Shown: one piece after another, positions 6,868 through 14,419 of the stretch
How the letters are laid out: each line of letters begins with the position of its first letter
Position numbering within the stretch: position 1 is the stretch's first letter
Source of the DNA: Anaerolineales bacterium UBA5797
Lineage (GTDB): Bacteria; Chloroflexota; Anaerolineae; Anaerolineales; Villigracilaceae
Direction of reading: 5' to 3'
Assembly: GCA_002418205.1 (NCBI GenBank)
Contig: DIDP01000009.1
Span: 31,344-61,914, forward strand
Length of the DNA stretch: 30,571 nucleotides
Notes under the pieces: model-generated
The model's database searches: none
What the model was told of the DNA's origin: nothing
What the model saw: the letters and a program-made list of their open reading frames with translations, nothing else
Position numbers and translations under genes: made by a program

Positions 6868-9165
6868 CTATTTCATTTTTCTGGGTGGGACCGGCAGTCC
6901 TTCCGCAATCAAGCCAACCGTGACAGCAGCAGCAACATCCGCGGCGTATGGCTTCCAATTATCTCGCTCGTCGGTTCCTCGTGACCCCTCCCATTTCTTG
7001 AGCAATTTTGCGGACTTGGGCGGCCGCGGAAGATCGGAAATCCCCCGGATCATCAGGAACCCCACAACCCTGCCGCGATCACGGGCTTGATTAATGGCAG
7101 CTCCAACACCTGCACCTTCCATTTCCACCGCCCTGGCTTTGGGCCATTTTTTATGCACTGCGGAAAAGAATGCATTACTTGGATCATCGACCACCTTGTC
7201 ACCGGAGACAATTTGACCATCCAGTATGGTTGGTCTGTATCTTCGCGGGGGGGACTTCTTGATCCGATTCCTCCAGACCGGGCTGGTCTTGAAGGCGATT
7301 GCCATGGCTAACAGGCCCTGGTCAGGCTGATAGGTCCAATCATCGCGGGGATTGAAGTCGGTCTCGATCTTGCCATACTCATATCCATGTATCATGCTGG
7401 CAATTACTACGTCGCCCAGGTGGATATCGGGCTTGAATTTTGGATCCTTGGCCGCCTTTTGGAAATTCATCAAGCCTCCGGCTATCCCGGAAAAGAAAAG
7501 GTAACGAGGGTCCCAGCGGGCCACTGCTTCAAGCGCAGCCATGGAACTCTGAGTATTGCCTGCCTTAACAGTCATCCCGACCACCACCCGATAGGTGCTA
7601 TTGTAAGCCTTCGAAAACACCGTCCCCGCCTGCCAGGCATACAGATTGGGCTCGGTCCTGGTTCCTGGCAATAACTGTGGCTTCTGAAGTTGGCGGCAGA
7701 CGGCTAGGTATTCCTCCTCCAAAACTGTCAGGATCACAACATCGACAGGCTGTTGTCCCTCTGCCTTGAGCGCAACGTTTCCGGGAACCATCGTCCGCCT
7801 GCCTGTTTTCGAAGCTCCGGTTTTTTTTCTGCGACCCGTTTTCTTCGCCTTCTCGGATTTGGATCCTGCACCCTGCTGGAGTAATGTTGTCATGACATCC
7901 TTCAAGCTTTTCCTGGCTTTTGCGCCTGCCGCAAATCCCATTTGATATTCAACCCTATGAACACCCCTCAGATCAAACGGGATCTGCTCGCCCTTCCTGG
8001 CAAGAGTGACCATTTTCTTTCGAAGCCCATATGCCACCCCGGACCAGTAAAAAACACCATGATCATGTCCGGTTAGATCGGAAAGGATGATGTGCGACCT
8101 ATTAACATTCTCCCAACCGTTCCTGATCCCCGACCCCGGGCCATAAATCTCCCCCAGACGTTTTATTGTCAAACCCAAATCCTCTGCAACATGTCGGATG
8201 ATGTGGGTATAAGCGTCATTGCTCGAGGATCGGTACTTGGGCACCACCCCAAGGCAAAATCCATCCTGGGGAGCAGGTGGAGGGTCCACAAAGAGAGGGT
8301 CCTGGTATTCCACCTCGATTTTCCCGACCGCCTGCAAAAGGTGTTTGCCAAGCTTGTCCACAGCGGCCAGAGAGACGCCGTACTGGTATACCTGAAAGTT
8401 GTCCTGGATCATCCAGGGAACATCCTTGATTTTTCTGACAAGATGAACAGTCGGCTTTTGTATCGCCAGCGCCAGGCCTGCCTCGAAAAGCACGTTCAGA
8501 TTGTTCTCGCTCAGGTCTGTTACAATGAACTTGGCATGGCGGATGTATCTAACGATATCCTCTATGATAATTCGATGGGAGACAAGTTCATCGGCGCGTT
8601 TGCAGGTGAGTCCCAAATCTTCCAATGGGGTGCGTATGGCACTTTCATAAAAGGACCGATATTTCGGAGCGAAGGGCATGGCAACAAACACGTCCACTAC
8701 CCCTGTCAACTCTTCGGCCTTGTGGACAGCAGCCATGAAACTGTGTTCATCAAAAGGTTTACCGGGCGGGATTTTCTCGAAGTAATCGATTGCCCGCAAC
8801 TCTTTTGTAGCCTGCTTGAGCCTGTCAATTGCATCCTTGTGATGATCCACCACAACGGTGCGCGCGGGATATTGGGTCGCGTTCAATTCCTCCAGCAGCA
8901 GGAAACCATCCTGGTTGTCGTAATCGGCCTCATCCAGGTTTACATCTATGATGGCAACATGAAAAGGAGCCGCGGCGATCTGGATCCGATCTCGCGCTTC
9001 TTGCAGGTTCGAGGCGTAAGTTACCTCGTAATTACCATGGCGCGCCAAAATATCTGTGAAGGTTTCCTGCCAGTCCTGGTCATCCTCCACCAGCAGGATG
9101 GACTTCCGAAAAGGGGCGCTCCCATAAATATCTGGACCGGTTCTATAATCTGCGTTGTTGGGCAT
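6868..9165 (-). CDS. REC - two deoxyribosyltransferase-like domains - nucleoside phosphorylase/nucleosidase effector
   Basis: I use the ATG at 9165 (765 residues); an in-frame ATG at 9240 would overlap the previous gene by 46 bases and has no ribosome binding site. Domains in order: a REC domain (about 21-150) with acidic pocket E27/D28/D29, phospho-acceptor D74 and K131; a nucleoside 2-deoxyribosyltransferase-like domain (158-265) with VFVAMPF and NVLFEAGLALA, where E228 sits at the family nucleophile; a second such domain (about 300-410) where that position is W374; a Lys-rich linker (434-458); and a PNP/MTA-SAH-nucleosidase domain (474-760). The last keeps the three residues known from MTA/SAH nucleosidase: E485 in VLEEEY, E683 in AVEMEG and D711 in RGISD. 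It is the last gene of the operon, 29 bases after the previous one. I infer a phosphorylation-controlled nucleoside or nucleotide cleaving effector; the substrate is unknown. Confidence 0.85.
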   Translation of the reverse strand: MPNNADYRTGPDIYGSAPFRKSILLVEDDQDWQETFTDILARHGNYEVTYASNLQEARDRIQIAAAPFHVAIIDVNLDEADYDNQDGFLLLEELNATQYPARTVVVDHHKDAIDRLKQATKELRAIDYFEKIPPGKPFDEHSFMAAVHKAEELTGVVDVFVAMPFAPKYRSFYESAIRTPLEDLGLTCKRADELVSHRIIIEDIVRYIRHAKFIVTDLSENNLNVLFEAGLALAIQKPTVHLVRKIKDVPWMIQDNFQVYQYGVSLAAVDKLGKHLLQAVGKIEVEYQDPLFVDPPPAPQDGFCLGVVPKYRSSSNDAYTHIIRHVAEDLGLTIKRLGEIYGPGSGIRNGWENVNRSHIILSDLTGHDHGVFYWSGVAYGLRKKMVTLARKGEQIPFDLRGVHRVEYQMGFAAGAKARKSLKDVMTTLLQQGAGSKSEKAKKTGRRKKTGASKTGRRTMVPGNVALKAEGQQPVDVVILTVLEEEYLAVCRQLQKPQLLPGTRTEPNLYAWQAGTVFSKAYNSTYRVVVGMTVKAGNTQSSMAALEAVARWDPRYLFFSGIAGGLMNFQKAAKDPKFKPDIHLGDVVIASMIHGYEYGKIETDFNPRDDWTYQPDQGLLAMAIAFKTSPVWRNRIKKSPPRRYRPTILDGQIVSGDKVVDDPSNAFFSAVHKKWPKARAVEMEGAGVGAAINQARDRGRVVGFLMIRGISDLPRPPKSAKLLKKWEGSRGTDERDNWKPYAADVAAAVTVGLIAEGLPVPPRKMK

Positions 9166-9194
9166 AGTTGTTATAATTAGGTCCTTTGGATGGG

Positions 9195-10406
9195 TTAAAC
9201 ATCGAGGACATCGATTTCCTTTGTAATCGTCCCCAGCCATTTTTTATCATATTTCAATTCCACTGAGACTTTCAATCTCCCGCTCTGCTTCGGGATGAGT
9301 TCTGTCACCAGTGGCTGGGATAGCCCTGAAAGGTATATGTCCCAATACCCCTCTGTACCAGGATCCAACTTGGATTTTGGGGCGTAAATGAACGTCTCCA
9401 GGCGGATCCGGCCTCTTTTCTCCGGTCGCGGTGCCAGCCAGATGGGAGTTGCACTGGCCTGGCGGTCATTCTGTATGCGGAGTACAAGATAATATGGGGT
9501 TTCAACAGATAATTCCTGCAACTCAATAAAATCATGGCCAGTTTCCTCAGGTACACCGATTTGTAGTGTGACGTATTTGGTTGCATCCGCCGCAAAGGCG
9601 CTGTGGACTGTCTCTTGAAAATCGCGTGGATCAAAACCGACCTCTGCCTCATTCATGGCAAAGACATTCATGATGTTGTTTTCCTGGACTGTCTTGATGA
9701 TTTTGCCGATGTCAGTTCCGGTAAGCATAATCTTTTTGGCTTCCGGCAATTTAGCTTGAAGAATATCGAAGAAGGCAGGCGATTGCTTTGGAATCGATTC
9801 ATTAAAGATGATAAGGCGGTAATCCCTCGAGGATTTGACGAGCGTCCTGGTGAGTTTCTCAAAACTTTCAACTTCATCCACCTGATAGGGACCGTCTCTC
9901 AGGATGTCCAGAATTTTTTTTCGCTGAGTCCTGTTGGGCTCAATGAGCAATATCCGCAGATTTGAAAGCACCAATCCATGTGGACGCTGGCGTTCCGCCT
10001 CTTCGGCTGCCTTGCGCACCGTGGATTGAAATTCCTCTATCCCAAAGTCCCCGTTGGGAGGATACTTTTCCAGATAATCGTATGCTGCCAGCCTGCCGAT
10101 GGCCCGCTTGGCAGTGTCAATGGATGGATATCCCGTAATGACGACATATTTGGTAAATTCCCCCAAACGGTTTAACTGCTCAACCAGACGCAATCCGTCT
10201 TCGTTTTCCCTCTCGGTATCCTTATACCGAATGTCGGTCACAACCACGTGATACGGAATTTTTCGGGCCAATATCTTTGAGATGGCGTCCTCATAGGTGG
10301 CCGCGTCCTCAACTTCAAACTCATCCTGTAAAAGTGAGGTCATCAAGGGGCGCCAGCTGTCGTCATCATCAACCACCAATATGGACATTCTATTTCGTTC
10401 AGCCAT
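9195..10406 (-). CDS. REC - degenerate REC - beta-rich domain protein
   Basis: The start is the ATG at 10406 (403 residues), six bases after AAGGAG; the ATG at 10445 has no such site and overlaps the previous stop. The first REC domain (about 7-138) is intact: D13-D16 pocket, phospho-acceptor D58 in VVVTD, T91 and K114. The second (about 150-272) keeps the fold pattern (RILLIEPN, KIMLTGTD) but has N202 at the acceptor site, so it should not be phosphorylated. Residues 277-403 alternate short hydrophobic and polar strands and look like a beta-sandwich (YYLVLRIQN, GYWDIYLSG, KVSVELKYD); I do not recognise the family. No DNA-binding domain is present. It probably relays the state of one of the two kinases to a protein partner, perhaps the nucleosidase encoded next. 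Confidence 0.75.
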   Translation of the reverse strand: MAERNRMSILVVDDDDSWRPLMTSLLQDEFEVEDAATYEDAISKILARKIPYHVVVTDIRYKDTERENEDGLRLVEQLNRLGEFTKYVVITGYPSIDTAKRAIGRLAAYDYLEKYPPNGDFGIEEFQSTVRKAAEEAERQRPHGLVLSNLRILLIEPNRTQRKKILDILRDGPYQVDEVESFEKLTRTLVKSSRDYRLIIFNESIPKQSPAFFDILQAKLPEAKKIMLTGTDIGKIIKTVQENNIMNVFAMNEAEVGFDPRDFQETVHSAFAADATKYVTLQIGVPEETGHDFIELQELSVETPYYLVLRIQNDRQASATPIWLAPRPEKRGRIRLETFIYAPKSKLDPGTEGYWDIYLSGLSQPLVTELIPKQSGRLKVSVELKYDKKWLGTITKEIDVLDV

Positions 10407-10444
10407 TATTTCTCCTTGAATGGGGACCATTTTGTTCAGCACCA

Positions 10445-11608
10445 TTATTTAACCGGCAAACGGATACTAAAGGTGGTTCCCTTGGATGGCTCGCTGTCGA
10501 CATCAATGCGTCCGCCAAGCTCCTCAATAACCGTCTTGTCTCTCCATAATCCAAAGCCCATCCCCGTCTCCTTGGTTGTAAAGAACGGGTCAAAGATCTT
10601 ATTCAGATCCTTCTTCGGTATCCCCACTCCATTATCCGACACGATAATCTCAATGGTCGGAGTGCCGGTCTTTTTGATATGCCGGGTTGATACTGATAAA
10701 GTGCCGCGTTCCGGCATCGCTTCCAATCCGTTTCTAACGATACTTGTCAGGGTATCGATGAAAATATCGCGTTCCACCTCGATCTTTGGCAATCCCTTTC
10801 CCAATTCCTTCTTCACCTTGATGCGCCTGGTGGCATTGGGTTGTGACGCAATCGCCCTTTTTATGGCATTGTCAACCAGGGCATTGACCTCAACGGATTC
10901 CCTGGCCCGCAACTGGGTGGCTTCTTTAACCTCGCGTGCCTTCTCCAGCAGCCGTCTGGTGGCAAAATCGATATGCTCCAGATGGTCAAGAACTTGTGCC
11001 TGTTTGTGGTCTTTTGGATTGAGATTCCTGCGTGCAAGTTTTATCCGGATCGGAATGGTGCCTGCGACATTGTTCATGGAATGGGCGAACTCACCGGCGA
11101 CCTTGTTCACAGCCATAAATCTTTCTGCAGCACGGCGCTTCTTCTCAGACTCCTGCCACTCGCGAACAAGCTGGGCATTGCGGATCGAAAGGGCAGACTG
11201 TCTTGTGATCGTCTCCAGAATGCGTACATCGTTATCGTCATATGCATTCTCGATACGCCAGTTCTCCACCACCAATCCAAGCACCGTGTTTTCATCAATA
11301 TTGACCGGTATACCCAGACATGATTTTGGTTTTTTTCCTCCCGGCGGCCAGTATTTACCCTCCGATAGCAGCGATAATCGACCGCCCTGCTTCATCTCTT
11401 TATCCAGTGACCAACGCTCATTTAGTTTCCGTTGTGTCCAGGGTGCATGATCGATCGGCAGTTCCGATCCGTTCATCCATGCATAGGGAAACCTCATTTG
11501 ATCCTGATCAAGGTAGAGCAATGCTGCGTAAAAGCGATCCACCTCAATCAAAGTGCTGACAGCTTCTTGAACATGGATAAATATATTGCGTAACTGGGAA
11601 TCACTCAT
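10445..11608 (-). CDS. Soluble GAF-histidine kinase
   Basis: The start is the ATG at 11608 (387 residues), which has GGAGG five bases upstream at 11614-11618; the ATG at 11668 would run into the AlaRS-like gene. Residues 1-150 form a GAF domain (CLGIPVNIDENTVLGLVVENW near 97-117). A coiled region leads to the phospho-acceptor box AGEFAHSMNNVAG with H176. The ATPase domain has the N box (SIVRNGLEAM), G1 (VSDNGVGIP), F box (IFDPFFTTK) and G2 (GMGFGLW). There is no membrane segment, so it is a cytoplasmic sensor kinase. It lies 22 bases after the AlaRS-like gene. Likely phosphate acceptors are the REC domains in the same operon; the pairing cannot be read from sequence. Confidence 0.9.
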   Translation of the reverse strand: MSDSQLRNIFIHVQEAVSTLIEVDRFYAALLYLDQDQMRFPYAWMNGSELPIDHAPWTQRKLNERWSLDKEMKQGGRLSLLSEGKYWPPGGKKPKSCLGIPVNIDENTVLGLVVENWRIENAYDDNDVRILETITRQSALSIRNAQLVREWQESEKKRRAAERFMAVNKVAGEFAHSMNNVAGTIPIRIKLARRNLNPKDHKQAQVLDHLEHIDFATRRLLEKAREVKEATQLRARESVEVNALVDNAIKRAIASQPNATRRIKVKKELGKGLPKIEVERDIFIDTLTSIVRNGLEAMPERGTLSVSTRHIKKTGTPTIEIIVSDNGVGIPKKDLNKIFDPFFTTKETGMGFGLWRDKTVIEELGGRIDVDSEPSKGTTFSIRLPVK

Positions 11609-11630
11609 ATAATCCTCCAGGATCGTTTTT

Positions 11631-13058
11631 TTAGGAGCCAATATTTTTCTGCCATACTCTTCGTGCATTCATATATTCATCCCATGAATAACCTATTCGT
11701 TTTTCATCCAAGATATGAGGCAAGTATGTTTCTGGAATCCCGTTTGATGTGACCAGTTTGAGAAGTTCTGCTCCACTAAAGAAGCGTACCGAACGGCGCT
11801 TAACCATCTGATCAATTTTGTTCAGCGCTCGATGAATGGTTTCTTCGAAGATGCCTGCCTCTACTTCAAGATATTTCAATAGTGTCATAGAGGCAGACAG
11901 CAAATCCCGATCCGGGCCTAACATGCGTGAAATGCTCTGGCCCGGGAGCGCGCGCTCTCTTAAATGAAAATCAACTAGCAGATCCAGAGTATTTGAGATA
12001 ACTGGGGATAGCCTTTCCCCGTGACCCACCGGGAGTTCCAACAGCATCTGAGCAGTGAGAAGGTTGCGTGCCAATTTTCTCATTATGTACGCGCGCCCCC
12101 CGCGACCCGGCTGAGGAGCTCCATCAGCCACCAGGAAGAGCAGGGCACGCAAATGATCGGCCATCAAACGGATTTGATGTTTGTGAGATGCACCTTTAGC
12201 GGTGTCTCTTCCGGCAGCTTCCTCCAGCAGTTTGCAGACGAGGGACAGGCTATCCACATCGAAGACTGAATTGGCACCTTGCAGGATCATCGCCAAGCGC
12301 TCCACTCCAATCACTACTTCCACAAAGGGCTGTGATAGGGGAATTGGGCTGCTCTCACCATCAGGGTCTTGCTCAATTTCAATGAACAGGGTGTTCAAAA
12401 ATTCCACGAATCGCCCACAATTACAGCCAGGTAGGCAACCTGGGCCACAAGCCAGATGCGCTCCCAAATCAAAAAAGACCTCACTACTCAGACCCATCTT
12501 TGTTGGGTTCAATGGATCAATTAACTGGCTTTGTTTCCAGATATTTTCTTTTAAACCAATAATCCGATGCTCAGGTATGCCCACATCCAGCCAACCTTGA
12601 TACGTGCGAAGATCAGGATCTGGGAAGTAACCGAATGTGTTACCACCATTGTAATAGGTCACCCAAATGGATTTGGATTGTATATCATAGGCCTCTGACA
12701 ATAATTTCCATATCTCAGCAATCCGGGCATGCCGGTCAATATGTCCAAATTGGAACGCTCCAGCCATGCGGAAGAGGCTAAGATGATATGGACTGTACCC
12801 CAGATTTTTGACCAGATCGAAATGCCTGAAGCAGGTCTGAATAAGAACCAATTTGGCACTACTCATATTGCTGAAGGGTTTCATCGCCTTTTCCACTTGG
12901 CGCAGGCCAGCGCTCATTACAAAGGACATTTTTATATTTTCATCTACCAGTGGACTTTCAGGCAAAATGGTATAACCCATAAATTGAAAGAATTCCAAAA
13001 ATTTTCTCTCCACCGATTCAGTGGTGGAATGTATGATGTCCGGTTGCCTGATCAGCAT
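11631..13058 (-). CDS. Alanyl-tRNA synthetase-like catalytic-half protein, copy C
   Basis: The 475 residues align from end to end with the first half of alanyl-tRNA synthetase (class II core plus tRNA-recognition helices). Motif 1 region: FLEFFQFMGY and FVMSAGLRQVEK. Motif 2: TCFRHFDLVKNLGYSPYH with R78, then LFRMAGAFQFG. A cysteine cluster (C204, C208, C212, C214) is followed by GRFVEFLNTLF. Motif 3 is VVIGVERLAMIL at 248-259. DHLRALLFLVADGA and GRGGRAYIMRKLAR match the end of the synthetase core. The editing domain (HxxxH...CxxxH) and C-Ala domain, which make a full AlaS about 870 residues, are absent. It starts 17 bases after its paralogue, behind a weak AGGAAAG. It might charge tRNA or another acceptor with an amino acid, or sense tRNA or adenylate; the operon suggests a regulatory task. 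Confidence 0.85.
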   Translation of the reverse strand: MLIRQPDIIHSTTESVERKFLEFFQFMGYTILPESPLVDENIKMSFVMSAGLRQVEKAMKPFSNMSSAKLVLIQTCFRHFDLVKNLGYSPYHLSLFRMAGAFQFGHIDRHARIAEIWKLLSEAYDIQSKSIWVTYYNGGNTFGYFPDPDLRTYQGWLDVGIPEHRIIGLKENIWKQSQLIDPLNPTKMGLSSEVFFDLGAHLACGPGCLPGCNCGRFVEFLNTLFIEIEQDPDGESSPIPLSQPFVEVVIGVERLAMILQGANSVFDVDSLSLVCKLLEEAAGRDTAKGASHKHQIRLMADHLRALLFLVADGAPQPGRGGRAYIMRKLARNLLTAQMLLELPVGHGERLSPVISNTLDLLVDFHLRERALPGQSISRMLGPDRDLLSASMTLLKYLEVEAGIFEETIHRALNKIDQMVKRRSVRFFSGAELLKLVTSNGIPETYLPHILDEKRIGYSWDEYMNARRVWQKNIGS

Positions 13059-13075
13059 ATCATCTCACTTTCCTG

Positions 13076-14419
13076 TTAGCCAGAATCGGATCTGATGGCT
13101 TGCAGAAAGGCATCAAGTTCGATTTGATAGCTTGGCCAGTCTATAGGAATATTTTTCTGCCAAAGAATGTAACTCAATAATTCAATGGGGATCCCGGAAT
13201 TTTTGTAAAGGCTCACCAAATCCCGCGGTTTAATTTCCCGACCTTCACTGAGAAGAAGATCCAGCTTGGTAAATCCTTTTTGCAGAGTTCGATCAAGATG
13301 TGATTGCTCTTCCACGAGCATTCCAAGCAACCGCTCTTGGGTCCCGTTTGTGAGGTGTGGATATAGTTCTAGTGCCAGCATTGTCAACGAGCGAAGAAAC
13401 CCGCGGTCGGAAATCCCCAACAATTGCAGGCTGGCAAGAAGCTCTCGTGATAAGATGCGCATTAATCTCGCCTGACCGCCTCTACCGGGCTTTGGTGCGC
13501 CATCCTGTACAAGAAACAGGAGGGCTCGCAGATGATCTACCAAAATACGTTGATACCGAATGTGCTGATTGTCTCCAGAAACATTGCTGGCAAATGCATT
13601 AACATGCTGGATCAAAGGTCGGAGGGTGTTCACTTCATATATTGATGATAGATGATTCAACAGCGCGGTAACCCGTTCGCGTCCGATTACAACTTCGGTA
13701 AAGGCATTCTCTAAAGAAACGATTCCTCCCTCATCTGTGATACGCATACAGATGAATAACAGGTTGAGAAACTCAACGAACCTCCCACATCTGCATCCCG
13801 GCCTGCATCCTGGTCCGCCACAACCAAACTGTTCGCCGCGATCAAAAAAGACCTCTGTATTGGGACCACATTTGCGGCTGTTGACCAAACCCACCATTCG
13901 ATGGCTTTGTTGCCAAAAATTATCCTGAGAGCCCAAGCCGATCAAATGAGATGCCGACAATCCAACCGAAAGCCATGCTGAGGCAGTCGCATTATCTGCT
14001 GGCAGCTCATGTCCACCGAGCTGTCCTCCAATGAAATATGTGACAAATAAGTTTTGTGGGTCGAAACCATAGGCTTCGACCAGCAGCGTCCAAATCTGTT
14101 CTATACAAGTTTGGTGGTCGATTTGCCCAAAGGAAAAGGCTCCTGGCATTTGGAAAAGACTGATGTGAAACGAACTTTTGTCCACCTGCTCAATATCCAC
14201 ATGCCGAAAGCAGTTCTGGATTAGAACATATCGGTCACCAGCCTGGGCAGTGGGTGCCAGTTTTTCAAATTGCACCATTCCGGCACTCATCACAAAAGTC
14301 ATTGGCAATGCCGGTGTCCGCAATGAACTGCCTGGTATTTCTTTATAACCAAGCTGGGCATAATGATCCACAAAACTTTGACCAACTTTCTCTACAGTCC
14401 AGGGCACCAACTGGGTCAT
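13076..14419 (-). CDS. Alanyl-tRNA synthetase-like catalytic-half protein, copy D
   Basis: This 447-residue protein is a paralogue of its neighbour and also matches only the catalytic half of alanyl-tRNA synthetase. It shows VGQSFVDHYAQLGYKEIPGS and FVMSAGMVQFEK, motif 2 with NCFRHVDIEQVD (R72) and LFQMPGAFSFG, a cysteine cluster C200, C205, C209, C211, GRFVEFLNLLF, and motif 3 VVIGRERVTALL (243-254). The last replaces the usual Gly-Leu-Glu-Arg by Gly-Arg-Glu-Arg. DHLRALLFLVQDGAPKPGRGG follows as in AlaS. No editing or C-Ala domain is present. The ATG overlaps the stop of the giant GAF gene by four bases (ATGA). The two copies differ at many positions, so the duplication is old, and two tandem class II cores suggest a heterodimer; both ideas are inference. 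Confidence 0.85.
   Translation of the reverse strand: MTQLVPWTVEKVGQSFVDHYAQLGYKEIPGSSLRTPALPMTFVMSAGMVQFEKLAPTAQAGDRYVLIQNCFRHVDIEQVDKSSFHISLFQMPGAFSFGQIDHQTCIEQIWTLLVEAYGFDPQNLFVTYFIGGQLGGHELPADNATASAWLSVGLSASHLIGLGSQDNFWQQSHRMVGLVNSRKCGPNTEVFFDRGEQFGCGGPGCRPGCRCGRFVEFLNLLFICMRITDEGGIVSLENAFTEVVIGRERVTALLNHLSSIYEVNTLRPLIQHVNAFASNVSGDNQHIRYQRILVDHLRALLFLVQDGAPKPGRGGQARLMRILSRELLASLQLLGISDRGFLRSLTMLALELYPHLTNGTQERLLGMLVEEQSHLDRTLQKGFTKLDLLLSEGREIKPRDLVSLYKNSGIPIELLSYILWQKNIPIDWPSYQIELDAFLQAIRSDSG

Noticed and set aside
8092..9180. Long open frame on the plus strand (362 codons) opposite the REC-nucleosidase gene
   Set aside because: It is antisense to a gene with clear REC and deoxyribosyltransferase-like motifs and its own translation shows no recognisable domain.
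10416..11450. Long open frame on the plus strand (344 codons) opposite the GAF-kinase gene
   Set aside because: The minus strand has all histidine-kinase motifs here; the plus-strand product is low-complexity Ser/Arg-rich and looks like a shadow.
11631..14419. The AlaRS-like genes as the housekeeping alaS split in two
   Set aside because: The two products are paralogues covering the same half of AlaS, not successive halves; neither has the editing domain.
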